Shown here piece by piece: positions 9,172 through 18,753 of a stretch of DNA of 64,000 nt. Each line of letters starts with the position of its first letter. The stretch's first letter is position 1. The stretch spans positions 1-64,000 of the forward strand of contig JADJUJ010000011.1 in assembly GCA_016710765.1 (NCBI GenBank). The letters are read 5' to 3'. The translations under genes were made by a program, and so were the position numbers. The notes under the pieces are model-generated. The model made no database searches, was not told the DNA's origin, and saw nothing but the letters and a program-made list of their open reading frames with translations. This DNA comes from Lewinellaceae bacterium (GTDB taxonomy: Bacteria > Bacteroidota > Bacteroidia > Chitinophagales > Saprospiraceae).

Positions 9172-9215
9172 CTCTTTGAAATTAATTGATAAGTAAGTGT
9201 CATATATGCCCCCCC

Positions 9216-10581
9216 CTACATCTGCCCCCGCAGTTCCTCCAGCCTTCCCGCTGCTTTAAGCAGGTTGAGCACCGCCAATTTGTAGGAAAACACCTGCTGC
9301 CAGTAATTGGTCTCTGCCTCAGAGAGCAGGGTTTGTGCGTTCAGCACATCGGTCAGCGGGGTTACCCCCTCCCGGTATTGCAGCACCAGTTTTTCGGCAA
9401 TCTCACGTGCCAGGGACACATTTTCCTCCTGGGTTTTAAGTTGTCGGAGTGCGTTGCGGTATTGGGTCTGGTTCAGCCGAAAGTCAAGTTCTTTGGCGCC
9501 GGTGAGCTGGGAGCGGTCCACCTCCAGTTTTTGGCCCTCCAGGCGAAGCAGGTCGGCTTTTCGGTGGCGCCGGAATCCGTCGAATACCGGTACTTTGATT
9601 TTTACGCCTACATTGGCCATGCCATACCAGGAGTTCCGGTTGGGATCCCATACCTGCGGGTCTGCACGCTGGGTCTGGTACCAGGCACTGGCATGTGCGC
9701 TCAAGGTTGGATAGCCTTCTGCGCGCTGGCTTTTCCACTGAATGTTGTACAATTCTATTTGTTGCTGCAGCGCGCGGAACTCTGTGGTGGTTTCCAGCGA
9801 AAAAGGGCAGCGCCAACCAGCGCAGGGAGTCGGAGCCCGGGCTTTCATACTCCGCAAATGGTTCGAACGACTCATCCAGGGGAACACCACAAAAAAACTG
9901 CAGGGTTTGGCGCAAGGCTTCTATACCCGAGAGCAAGTTAAGCCGCTGGGTTTCGAGGTTGGTTCGCGCCACCCGTACCCTTTTCACGTCGGTGGGTATA
10001 GCAAAACCGTTTTGCAGTTGGAGGTCCACCATTCTTTGCAGGGCATCGAATTTTCCCATGTTGGCATCAACCGTACGGAGCAATTGTTCGGTTTGCAGGG
10101 TCTGGTAAAACACCTTGGCGGTTTGGTAAATCACCTCCTCTTCGCTGCGTTCCAGCAGGATGTCATACAGGTTTCGGGTAACGGCAATGGCGGGCAGCGA
10201 CCTGCGGCCGGCCTCGCTGTACAGTACCTGTTCGAGCTCAACGCTTCCGGTCAGCGACCAGGGCTGACCAAACTGTACGGGTACATAGGGCTCTCCTGGT
10301 CGGCCCAGCACATCCCCGGGGATAAATTGGGTGGCGAGCACAGGGTTGTAATCGTACCCGATTTTGGCATCTACCTGAGGAAAACTGGCGCCGCGCTCCA
10401 GTCGGAGCCGTTGTTTGATGTACTCCTTTTCGAGTTTGGCTTTCTTTATCTGGGTGCTGTTGTTGAGTGCCAGTTGGAAAGCTTCCTCCAGGGTAACCGT
10501 GCGGACTGCTGGTGTGTTGACCTGCGCGTTGCTTTGGGCAATTTGCAGCAGGCATATCGTAAAAACCAATATTCGTTTCAT
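9216..10581 (-). CDS. TolC-family outer membrane efflux protein, frameshifted
   Basis: Signal peptide MKRILVFTICLLQIAQSNAQ, then two outer-membrane-efflux repeats: VTLEEAFQLALNNSTQIKKA near the N-terminus, and a second half with FRALQQQIELYNIQWKSQR, VFDGFRRHRKADLL, and LQYREGVTPLTDVLNAQTLL near the end. These are TolC hallmarks of helical hairpins and the LDVL-type motif. One extra T in the T5 run at about 9804 (CCCTTTTTCGCTGG) breaks the frame between the halves. Total is about 454 residues. Forms the outer membrane channel of a tripartite exporter. No fusion protein or pump is adjacent. A TACCTTTG box lies only 5 bases upstream of the ATG. Confidence 0.88.
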
Positions 10582-10585
10582 AATA

Positions 10586-10593
10586 CAAAGGTA
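10586..10593 (-). promoter_or_regulatory. TACCTTTG box directly upstream of tolC-like start
   Basis: Minus-strand TACCTTTG, a match to TAnnTTTG, ends 4 bases before the ATG at 10581-10579. If functional the transcript would be nearly leaderless. No well-spaced TTG: the nearest is 24 bases away. Confidence 0.3.
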
Positions 10594-10632
10594 GTCTGCA
10601 ATCGCGAAAACAGGTGTCAAAAGTCTGTCTGC

Positions 10633-11982
10633 TCAGCGAATCAAGGTCAAATCACCGCGCATTTCTTCCAGGCGACCGTCGGAGTACCGAATTGCCGCCA
10701 CCCAAACATAAACATCGGCGGGTGCATCCCTGCCTGCCTCGGTACCATCCCATCCCATTTCAAATTGGGAAGGCGGTAAGTGTTCGCCAAGGTAAACGTT
10801 TCTGCCACGGCGGTCAAATACCTGCAAGCGTTCGATTTCACGGATACCGCCTCCATCATACAGCATAAAATATCGGTTCTGCACTTCGGTTGCCCCTGGA
10901 TAAAAAACATTGGGGGCGTAAATGGATCGTTTCCGATGCACCGTTACCGTCCGCTGCTCTTCCGCCCGGCAGCCCTGGTTGTCGATGGCTACAATTTGAA
11001 AGGTGGTATTAAAACGCGGCGCCAGAAAGAGATCGGTATTATTGGAAAAAGCATATAAAGTGGGAAGCGCCCAAAGCGTATCAATAGGGTGGTTGCCCTG
11101 CGGCTGCAGCATGATGGTGTCGCCGGAGAATATATCCTGATCAGGGCCGGCATCAAACTCAAACTCAAGGCCGGTGGGTAAAATGGCTGCGGTAGACTGG
11201 ATGCAACCATTGTCATCCACAACATCAATAAAATAACTGCCAGGGGCCAGTTGCATCCAGGTACTTTGCTGGCCGAAATTGCCCTGGTTAAAGGCAATGC
11301 CATAGGGCGGTAAACCACCCGTCAGACTTTGGATGCTGACGGCGCCGCTGTTTTCGCCCAGGCATTTTTCGCCCGTTACAACAAGATCAATCAGTATGTC
11401 AGGTGGAGCATTGAGTACCAAGGGGAAACTAAGCGAGCAACCTTGGGCGTCGTATACCACAGCCTGGTAATTACCAGCCGGAAGGCTGTCGGCCTCCATC
11501 TGCAACTCTCCGGAAGGCCAGGAATAGTGATAAGGTGGCGTTCCTCCGCTGGCATTCAAACGCGCACGGCCATTGATGGCATTGGCACAGGCCACGGGAA
11601 AACCATTGTAGTTGGATAGTACCTGAAGTGCGCCTAACAGGGGTGGCGGCTCGTTTATGCTGGCCGATAGGGTGGTATCTGAACCGTTGGCATCAGTCAG
11701 CATAAACTGGTAGTCGCCAGGTGCTAAATTGTTCAATTGAAGGAATGGGTTGCCAGTATCCAGTACGCCGGTGCCGCCATTACCGGTATTGGTATTTGAC
11801 CAGGCCAGTTGAATGGGTGTTGCGCCCGACAACAAGGTGAGGCTGGCCGCGCCATTATCCAGGCCTGTGCAGGATACATCTGTGGTCGCAAGAATCACAT
11901 AAATGGAAGATCCAGGCTGAGCAAGCCCAACGGAGGAATTCAGCAACAGCCATAAAGCAGGAAAAGTGAAAAGCCATCTCAT
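10633..11982 (-). CDS. Gliding-motility-associated surface protein (SprB-like repeats, T9SS CHU_C-type tail)
   Basis: Product of 449 residues with signal peptide MRWLFTFPALWLLLNSSVGL. It has three SprB/PKD-like repeats of the form 'SGGTPPYHYSW...G.Y...V.DA.GC' (about residues 30-110, 130-195 and 205-270), then a linker with FDAGPDQDIFSGDTI. The C-terminal about 85 residues (NVFYPGATEVQNRYFMLY, LQVFDRRGRNVYLGE, GWDGTEAGRDAPADVYVW) are the gliding-motility C-terminal domain that directs export by the type IX system. Expected to be on the cell surface. The frame is intact, unusual for this part of the window. Confidence 0.88.
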   Translation of the reverse strand: MRWLFTFPALWLLLNSSVGLAQPGSSIYVILATTDVSCTGLDNGAASLTLLSGATPIQLAWSNTNTGNGGTGVLDTGNPFLQLNNLAPGDYQFMLTDANGSDTTLSASINEPPPLLGALQVLSNYNGFPVACANAINGRARLNASGGTPPYHYSWPSGELQMEADSLPAGNYQAVVYDAQGCSLSFPLVLNAPPDILIDLVVTGEKCLGENSGAVSIQSLTGGLPPYGIAFNQGNFGQQSTWMQLAPGSYFIDVVDDNGCIQSTAAILPTGLEFEFDAGPDQDIFSGDTIMLQPQGNHPIDTLWALPTLYAFSNNTDLFLAPRFNTTFQIVAIDNQGCRAEEQRTVTVHRKRSIYAPNVFYPGATEVQNRYFMLYDGGGIREIERLQVFDRRGRNVYLGEHLPPSQFEMGWDGTEAGRDAPADVYVWVAAIRYSDGRLEEMRGDLTLIR

Positions 11983-12015
11983 GTTGGAAAAATAAGGCGG
12001 GGCGGAGGTATAACG

Positions 12016-12423
12016 CTATTCCCAGTTGCGTTGTTTGCGATAGGCCACTCCCCTGAAAAAAGCAACAGCGCTGCCGTCGGCTTTTTCTACCCGGATGGCA
12101 TAGTTGGAAATGCTGTTGCCCAGTTGTTCTTCAACGGCTTGGGCCAGCAACACATCGCCTTCCCGGATGGGTGCGGCATGTTCAATGCTGCAATGGATGG
12201 ATACTGCGTGGCGGCCATGGGAGTTGCAAGCGAAGGCGAAGGCACTGTCGGCCAGGGAGAAAGTGATACCGCCGTGTGCCACGCCAAATCCGTTCAACAT
12301 TTCCTTCCGAACCACCATGCGCAGGCTGCAGGTTCCGGGTCCAATGTCCAGCAGTTCCATACCCATCCACTGGCTGAAAGGGTCGTTGTCGAACATTTTA
12401 TGGAAGATCTCAAGCGGCGTCAA
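12016..12423 (-). CDS. PaaI-like hotdog-fold thioesterase
   Basis: Product of 135 residues. Signature NGFGVAHGGITFSLADSAFA (the HGG..F.LAD catalytic segment of hotdog acyl-CoA thioesterases), followed by SIHCSIEHAAPIREGDVLLA. Normal length for PaaI. Hydrolyses aromatic or short acyl-CoA thioesters in the cytoplasm. The start is 10 bases from the stop of the 3-hydroxyacyl-CoA dehydrogenase gene upstream on the same strand, so the two form an operon, consistent with phenylacetate or acyl-CoA catabolism. paaI is a plausible but unproven name. Confidence 0.85.
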   Translation of the reverse strand: MTPLEIFHKMFDNDPFSQWMGMELLDIGPGTCSLRMVVRKEMLNGFGVAHGGITFSLADSAFAFACNSHGRHAVSIHCSIEHAAPIREGDVLLAQAVEEQLGNSISNYAIRVEKADGSAVAFFRGVAYRKQRNWE

Positions 12424-12433
12424 ATGGCGTTAT

Positions 12434-13591
12434 TTAGGGGTAAAAATTGCGTTTTTCACGCTGCATTTTGCGCAGCAGGCGACAGCAGCGATAACGGTCC
12501 TCCAGGTACTCAACATAGAGTGCGTCCAGTTTTTCCACTACTTTATCGATGCCGATTTCATCGGCCCATTGCAGGAGCCCATTGGGGTAATTTACGCCTT
12601 GCGTCATGGCCAGATCGATGTCTTCCCGGTTGGCAATGCGCAGATACAAGGCCTCCGCCGCTTCATTGATCAGCATGCAAAGTATGCGTTGCAGTATTTC
12701 ATAGCCCAGCGCTTCATCTTTGGTGGGTTCGGGCGCCACAGCGCCTTCCCGGTAATCGTAGAACCCGCGACCGGATTTGAGGCCGTAATATTGGGCGTCT
12801 ACCAACCGTTTTTGGGTAAATGAAGGCTTGTAGCGGGGGTCGTAATAGAAAGCCTTGAAAACGGTTTCCGTAACCGTATAGTTGATGTCGTTGCCGATGA
12901 AATCCATGAGTTCAAAGGGGCCCATTCGGAATCCACCGAGTTCGCGCATGGCCCAGTCGATGGTTGGGGCATCTGCGATGCCTTCATCAAGGATGCGCAA
13001 TGCTTCTCCGTAAAAAGGCCGTGCTACGCGGTTGACGATAAAGCCGGGGGTGTCTTTGGCTATAACGGTGGTTTTTCCCCGGCTGCCAATCAACGTCCTG
13101 GCACGGGCTACCACCGCGGGGTCTGTTTGTATGGCTGGAATGATTTCTACCAGACGCATCAGGGTGGCCGGGTTGAAAAAATGGATGCCCAGGATGCGGT
13201 CTGGGGCCTTCAAGTGCGCACCCATGGCAGCAATAGATAAAGAGGAGGTGTTGCTGGCCAAAATGGTATCCCGGCTTACCGCCGCTTCCATACTTTTAAA
13301 AGCAATTTTTTCTGCTCCACATCTTCCACAATGGCCTCAATCACCAGAGAGCAGTCGCGGAAATCACTCATGTGGTCGGTAAACCGGATTCTGCTGATGA
13401 TGGCATTGGCTTCGGCCTCTTCAATCTTGCCTTTTTCAACGCCTTTTTGAGCGATTCCTGGATTTTTTACTGGCACGGGTAAGTGCCGGCATGATATGGT
13501 CGCAAACAACCACCTCGTGGCCGGCAGCCGCTGCAACTTGCGCAATTCCGCTGCCCATTGATCCCGCGCCTAAAACTCCAATAGTTTCCAT
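12434..13591 (-). CDS. 3-hydroxyacyl-CoA dehydrogenase, frameshifted
   Basis: Starts METIGVLGAGSMGSGIAQVA (Rossmann GxGxxG NAD site). It continues VIEAIVEDVEQKKLL, then DTILASNTSSLSIAAM, RILGIHFFNPATLMRLVEII (catalytic His-Glu region) and DTPGFIVNRVARPFYGEALR, ending in a C-terminal dimerisation domain with SGRGFYDYREG. Two indels: an extra A in AAAAAA near 13470 and a missing T in TTTT near 13297. Repaired length is about 385 residues. Oxidises 3-hydroxyacyl-CoA to 3-ketoacyl-CoA. Operon with the thioesterase suggests a PaaH-like role, though a 3-hydroxybutyryl-CoA role is also possible. A TACCTTTG box is at 13634-13627. Confidence 0.9.
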
Positions 13592-13694
13592 GTATATCCC
13601 TGATCTTTTTGATTTTTCAGGGGTGACAAAGGTAGAAAACCTGCCCGTAGCAAAACAGGTTGCGCGGGTTTTAGTGGCATATTTATTAAAAAAA

Positions 13695-14289
13695 ATGCGT
13701 TCTTTTGTCAAAAATAACGCCCAATTGATAGAATCTACCCGCAAACGCATTCTTGGAATTGACCCTGGTACCAATGTACTGGGGTTTGCCGTCATCGATG
13801 CCGACAAAAAAGGTTATTGTATTGGTAGATATAGGTGTGTTGACTTTTGCACACATCAGTTCCGATCATGCCGTTAAACTTCGCTACATTTTCGAGCAGG
13901 TGCAGGATCTTATCCGCCAGCACAATCCCAGCGAAATGGCGATTGAAACACCCATTTATGCGCAAAACCCATTGTCCATGCTCAAGTTGGGCAGGGCACA
14001 AGGGGTCGCCATTGCCGCTGGCGTGGTGTGCGATCTGGCCATCACCGAGTATTTGCCCAAAAAAATAAAACGCGCCGTAACGGGCAATGGCAACGCCTCC
14101 AAAGAGCAGGTGGCCGGCATGCTGGAAAACATACTCCATCAGAAACTTAATCAAAAATACCTGGACGCTACGGATGCGCTAGCCGCCGCAGTGTGCCACC
14201 ACTTTCAATCAGGGACCAAGCAAACCGGCACTAAAAGTTACTCCGGTTGGGGCGCTTTTGCCAAAGACAACCCCGATAAAGTAAAATAG
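13695..14289 (+). CDS. ruvC: RuvC, Holliday junction resolvase, frameshifted
   Basis: Catalytic acidic residues are visible: the first Asp in RILGIDPGTNVLGFAVID, Glu in MAIETPIYAQNPLSM, and two Asp in YLDATDALAAAVCH. After VIDADKK the frame breaks because AAAAAA at about 13805-13810 has one A too many. The next frame continues VIVLVDIGVLTFAHI. Repaired length is about 197 residues with an N-terminal extension MRSFVKNNAQLIESTRK relative to most RuvC, so the true start may be internal. It resolves four-way junctions with RuvAB. Divergent from the dehydrogenase gene. Confidence 0.9.
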
Positions 14290-14413
14290 GAATCGTGTTG
14301 GTCTTTAGTACTTGGACATTGGACGTTGGGCGTTGGATATTGGTCTTTGGTTTTGATCTCGTTTTGGTGCTTAACCAGCTCAAATACCAGCAAAGTTTGA
14401 ATTTACTACTGAA

Positions 14414-14569
14414 TACATTGTAACCTAAGTTTTATTGCATTTTGGCTGAATCTTTTGACACCATGCATCGGCTATTTTTATGAGAATAGCGCTGCTATTC
14501 CCACAAAAACAGCCTTGCCTGCAGCCAAAATCTTCTATCAAAACATCAAACAACTTAAGTTACAATGTA
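14414..14569. repeat. 156-bp nested palindrome (MITE-like), copy A
   Basis: The outer 18-bp arms (14414-14431 and 14552-14569) are inverted repeats with one mismatch. Inside are ATTTTGGCTG (14439-14448) pairing with CAGCCAAAAT (14522-14531), then GGCT (14470-14473) with AGCC (14511-14514), and a centre GAATAGC-GCT-GCTATTC (14484-14500). The whole element could fold into one interrupted hairpin. It codes for nothing I can see. It fills most of the 345-base gap between ruvC and the dehydrogenase gene. Confidence 0.75.
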
Positions 14570-14633
14570 CTGAACGCAAATTATTTAAAGCTACCCGGCA
14601 AAGCCAAAGACTAAAGACCAATGGCTAACCACA

Positions 14634-15357
14634 GATAAGAAGCAACCATCAACCATCCTCATTATAGGCGCCACCAGTGTAATTGGCGAACACCTGGCCC
14701 TGCAATACGCTGCTGCGGGGCATAAGGTTGGTGCTACCGGCCGGCGACTGGAATTACTTGAAAAACTACAGGCTGCTTACCCGGAGCATATCCATATTTT
14801 GCAACACGATGTAACGTCGCCTTCGCAAATGGTTGATATGGCCGCTTTTGTTGAACAATTGGGTGGCGTTGACGTGATGGTTTACAATTCCGGTGTGGGG
14901 CATTTTAACAAAAACATCGATTGGGCGCCAGAGGAAAATACCATCGCCATTAATGTGTCGGGTTTTACAGAAACGGCTACCTGGGCATATCGGTATTTTC
15001 GGGAACGCGGTGGTGGGCAGTTTGTCGGCATGTCGTCGATGGCCTCGATTATCCTGGGAAGCCCAACTGCACCAGCTTATGCTGCCTCCAAGGCGTTTAT
15101 AAGTTCGTACATGGCCTCGCTAAGGGCCAAAGCGAAGTATGATAAGCTGCTCATTTACATTACTGATGTGCGCCCCGGTTTCGTAGACACCGCTTGTTCG
15201 CGGACAAAAAGGGATGTATTGGGTTGCCTCCCCGGAAAAAGCAGCGGCCCAAATAGTGCAAGCTATTGCCAGGCGCCGAAAAGTGGTATACGTTACCCGC
15301 CGCTGGGCACTGATGGCAAGGTTGGTGCTTTTTTGGCGGTTTCTGATCAATCGGTAA
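14634..15357 (+). CDS. Short-chain dehydrogenase/reductase (SDR), frameshifted at both ends
   Basis: The Rossmann start STILIIGATSVIGEHLALQY replaces the usual TGxxxGIG, followed by GATGRRLELLEKLQ. The central YNSGVGHFN is in the NNAG position. The active site SSMASIILGSPTAPAYAASK carries the Ser and the YxxxK pair. There is no in-frame ATG: GATAAGAAGCAACC at 14632 would become ATG-AAG-AAG (MKKQPSTILI) if one G were restored. A second indel near 15209 hides the natural C-terminus, which in the next frame reads MYWVASPEKAAAQIVQAIAR and ends FWRFLINR. About 240 residues. Substrate unknown. It is bracketed by two palindromic elements. Confidence 0.82.
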
Positions 15358-15374
15358 GGCGTCTATTGGGCTAA

Positions 15375-15535
15375 GAACGTGTTCGGATTTAACATTTTGG
15401 CGCCTGGGTGGCCAATTTTCTTCTGCTCGTCGTTATTTTTTAGACCCAGATTACCTGTATACGAATCTAAAAAATGCCTTGATCAAAACAGAATTTGCCT
15501 ACCCAGCCATCCAAATGTTAAACCCGAACACGTTC
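15375..15535. repeat. 161-bp nested palindrome (MITE-like), copy B
   Basis: The ends are GAACGTGTTCGG (15375-15386) and its reverse complement in CCGAACACGTTC (15524-15535). The arms continue to about 46 bases each with roughly three quarters pairing (TTTAACATTT and CTGGGT segments match). The centre has ATTTTTTAGA (15435-15444) pairing with TCTAAAAAAT (15466-15475). It begins 17 bases after the repaired stop of the dehydrogenase gene. Same architecture as 14414-14569 but a different sequence. No coding potential seen; a small remaining gap (15536-15625) holds nothing recognised. Confidence 0.75.
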
Positions 15536-15625
15536 TAATTTGTATGCGGACCCATTTTTTTTCAAAAAGAATGAACGTACCACCGGTAGCCGTGTATAAA
15601 GCGATGAAAACAAAAACATCGCATT

Positions 15626-17531
15626 ATGAAAATCGCTCCAATTCTTCTTTTGCTTCAGTTGTTGCTCGCTGTATCGGCTTCAGCACAGCAACCTGTAGCT
15701 CGCATCACACAAGTAGCGCACAGCCAGAACTGGTACCTTGAGCAGGCCGCGCTTTGGCAACAACACCTGAAAGAGCAACCCAAGGACGCCGACGCCTGGT
15801 TGCAGTATTATTTTGCAGCCCGCTATGCCAATACAACCGGCGCATCTGCCGCGTTCGACTTGAATGCGATTGTTGATCAGGCAACAGCGCAGGTTCCGGC
15901 TACGGCCAGTGCTGAATTCCTGCAATACATGAAGCTGCTGGGCAGTATGGAGGCCTTTCCGCATTTGCTCAAAGCGTATGAATACCGGCCAGAATGGACG
16001 GATTTGTACCACGATATGGTGGGTTATTATGTGTTGGTCGGAGACGACTATACGGCAAAAGCGTTTTGCAGGAAATGGTTTGACAGTGGAGATTACTCGC
16101 CTGGCCTCCTGAAGTGGAATTACAACATGCTGATGTCGGTGGAGCAAAATGGGATACTCCTTACCTGGGGCGACAACGACACCTATCCCGTATGGCTGCT
16201 GCAATACGCAGGGGCATTCGAACGGATGTAAAAGTTTGGAACGTTCACCTTTTGGCTGGGTATGACGCCTACCGGAAACGCGTTTTCGAAGATGCCGGCA
16301 TTCCGGAACCAGACTGGAATACCATTCCTCAAAATACCAGCGCACTGGAATTTCTGATCCATTATTTGCCTGGAAAAGGCAACAGTCCGCTTTACTTGGG
16401 TTCTGGAATACCACAAACGATGTTTGGCTCCCTGATGTCGAACCTGTCCAATACCGGCCTTGCGTTTCGGTATAGTGCCGCCAGTTTTGACAACCTCGCA
16501 GTGTTGCGCCGCAACTATGAGCAGCGGTTTTTGAAGGACTATTTGTTGGTCAATCTTGAGCCCGACAACAGTGCCGACATTGTGGCGGAAATGAACAGTA
16601 ATTATTTACCCTCCTTTATTAGGCTTTTTCAACACTATGAGGCATCCGGAGAATCGGCTCAGGTTGATTTTTTGCGCACGATAATTTTGTCAGTGGCCGA
16701 AAAATCGGATCGCAAGGAAGATGTACTGGCTTATTTGGGTGAACCTGTGCGCAGTACCCTGGTGTCGGGGTTCAATGTCCGCGATCTGGACAAATCCATG
16801 AAAAAGGTAAGCGCCAGACTGTATGCCGACGAATCTGAGTTGTCCAATCAGCAATACGAACAGTTTTTATTGGACTTGGTACGCAACAAGGAATACAGTA
16901 AAATTGATTTTTGCAAAAATGAACGCACCGACTGGCGCGGTTTGTTGCCAGCGGAAGCCCGTGACCTGCCAGCGGAAGATCTTTTTGCGCATGGCAGTCC
17001 TGATGAACCGGATAAACCCGTTGAGAACATCAGTTACGAAGCAGCGCGGCAGTATTGCGCCTGGATCACGGAGGTGTACAACAATTCCAGCGATAAAAAG
17101 AAGCAATTCAAAAGGTACGGTTCCGTTTGCCTACTGAGGCAGAATGGAAACTTGCAGCCCGGGGGAATCAGCCAGAATCTTCGGATTATAGTTGGGGTGG
17201 TGGATTTGTGCGCAACAGCAAGGGCTGCTACCTGGGAAATTTCAAGGTGGACCAGTTGGAAAAAGGTAAACCCCTGGCAACTTGTCTGTCGAGTGATGGC
17301 GGTGCTTTTCCGGTAGGGGTTAATACTTATTTTCCCAACAGTTTTGGGCTGTACAATGTACATGGAAATGTGGCCGAGATGATCAATGAAAAAGGCTTTG
17401 CGATGGGAGGGAGTTGGAGAGATGCACCGCTAGATTGTACCTTAAACGCTAAACAGTCATTCCAGGCACCCGCTCCGCATATCGGCTTTCGCGTTTTCAT
17501 GGAAGTAATTGAAGGAATAAAAACGAAAAAA
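15626..17531 (+). CDS. Secreted protein with formylglycine-generating-enzyme (FGE/SUMF1) domain, frameshifted
   Basis: Signal peptide MKIAPILLLLQLLLAVSASA, then about 200 residues of helical, TPR-like sequence. A frame change near 16205-16215 leads to a middle region (residues about 200-400). A second near 17125 leads into an FGE-sulfatase domain: VENISYEAARQYCAWITEVY, FRLPTEAEWKLAARG, FGLYNVHGNVAEMINEKGFA, GGSWRDAPLDC, GFRVFMEVIE. In Bacteroidota such domains are often structural in surface complexes (as in GldK/GldJ) rather than enzymatic. The frame runs without a stop into the downstream sigma factor, so the true end near 17520 is hidden or absent. Confidence 0.75.
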
Positions 17532-18098
17532 GTGCTGTTTCGAACACCCAATTATTCGAGCCTTTCCGATGAGGATCTTCTGCGCCACATTACCCGTGGG
17601 GCAGAAGATGCTTTTTCAGAACTGTACCGACGGTATGGGGTCAGAATGCACCGTTTTTTCTGCCGGATGCGGCGCAACGAGACGGTGCGTGCCGATGATT
17701 TTACCCAGGAACTTTTCTTGAAAATCATCGAAAAACCCGAGGCATTCGACCCTAACCGTCGCTTTTCCAGCTGGATTTATACCGTTGCTGGCAATATGTG
17801 CAAAAATGAGTACCGTCGGCAGGAAAGCCGGCCTACCACAAGCCAGTTGCCCGAAATGCCCCATCATGCCGCGCTCCCCGAGCGGCTGGATCACTTGCTG
17901 TTCAGCAGCAAACTGGAACTGGCCCTGGAAGACCTGAATCCCGACCAGCGCCAGTGTTTTCTTTTGCGCTATCAGGAAGATTGCACCATGCGGGAAATAG
18001 CGGAAATCATGGACTGCCCGGAAGGTACTGTCCGATCCCGACTTTTTTACGCCTTACGCCAGCTGGCCGAACAACTCAAAATTTTTCAAATTGTCTGA
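17532..18098 (+). CDS. ECF-type RNA polymerase sigma-70 factor
   Basis: Proposed GTG start at 17532 gives a normal sigma start (VLFRTPNYSSLSDEDLLRHI). Region 2: GAEDAFSELYRRYGVRMHRF and FTQELFLKIIEKPEAF, RFSSWIYTVAGNMCKNEYRR. Region 4: LEDLNPDQRQCFLLRYQEDC, TMREIAEIMDCPEGTVRSRL, the helix-turn-helix for the -35/-33 element. About 188 residues. In the sequence as given it is fused in frame to the FGE-domain gene upstream. Its stop overlaps the start region of a putative anti-sigma gene, which supports a sigma/anti-sigma pair. Confidence 0.85.
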   Translation: MLFRTPNYSSLSDEDLLRHITRGAEDAFSELYRRYGVRMHRFFCRMRRNETVRADDFTQELFLKIIEKPEAFDPNRRFSSWIYTVAGNMCKNEYRRQESRPTTSQLPEMPHHAALPERLDHLLFSSKLELALEDLNPDQRQCFLLRYQEDCTMREIAEIMDCPEGTVRSRLFYALRQLAEQLKIFQIV

Positions 18099-18099
18099 T

Positions 18100-18717
18100 A
18101 TGTATTTGCTGCATCCCGAACTGGAATTATTGCTCCGCGAAAAGAACTTCGAGGACCTGTCCAACGCTGATCAAAGCCTGGTTTTACAGCATATTTCTGA
18201 ACAAGATTACCGCCAATACCGGGAAATTCTTCTGCAGGCTGCCGGTGTGGGCAGGGCTGCAGGCCCCTCGCCTGCAGTGGCACGCCGCCTGCAAGCGGCG
18301 ATGAAGGCTCGAAGCAAATCCAAAATGCCGCTGCGGCATACGCTGAGTGCTCCTGTCCCGGTTTGGCTAGCAGCGGCCTTTGCCTTACTTCTGCTGGGTG
18401 TGATGCAACTGTGGCAGCTGCGCCAGAACAGCAACGCTGCGCCGGTAGTGGCCTATGTTTCGGATACGGTACAAATAACCACAATTCTGCGCGACACCAT
18501 TTTTATGGCCAATCCGGTGCCAGCAGCCATCATTGTTCAAAAAATCACAGATACCATAACCCTTTTTCAGGCGCCCCCCGAAACGGCGCAGCCGATTGCA
18601 ATGCTGCATCCAGACTCGGTAGAGAAATCCTGGTCTGGGCAAGTGCCCCGTGAAAACCAGGGCTATTCGCTGCGCGACGACTCGGTTTACTTGAAACTCT
18701 TGCGTACCGTGCGATGA
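18100..18717 (+). CDS. Putative anti-sigma factor, single-pass membrane protein
   Basis: About 205 residues. The cytoplasmic N-terminal part (LHPELELLLREKNFEDLSNA, QHISEQDYRQYREILLQAAG) is helical, like anti-sigma domains. One membrane segment follows near residues 85-105 (VWLAAAFALLLLGVMQLW), then an extracytoplasmic tail. It starts 1 base after the sigma-factor stop (an in-frame TTG at 18091 would overlap it). The assignment rests on position and topology, since I see no zinc-binding HxxxCxxC motif. The frame is intact. Confidence 0.6.
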   Translation: MYLLHPELELLLREKNFEDLSNADQSLVLQHISEQDYRQYREILLQAAGVGRAAGPSPAVARRLQAAMKARSKSKMPLRHTLSAPVPVWLAAAFALLLLGVMQLWQLRQNSNAAPVVAYVSDTVQITTILRDTIFMANPVPAAIIVQKITDTITLFQAPPETAQPIAMLHPDSVEKSWSGQVPRENQGYSLRDDSVYLKLLRTVR

Positions 18718-18753
18718 GCGCAGGGTAAGAAACTGTATCTTGGCGGCCATATT

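Noticed and set aside
9742..10779. A 345-codon plus-strand frame
   Set aside because: Antisense to the TolC-family gene. No domain seen in its translation.
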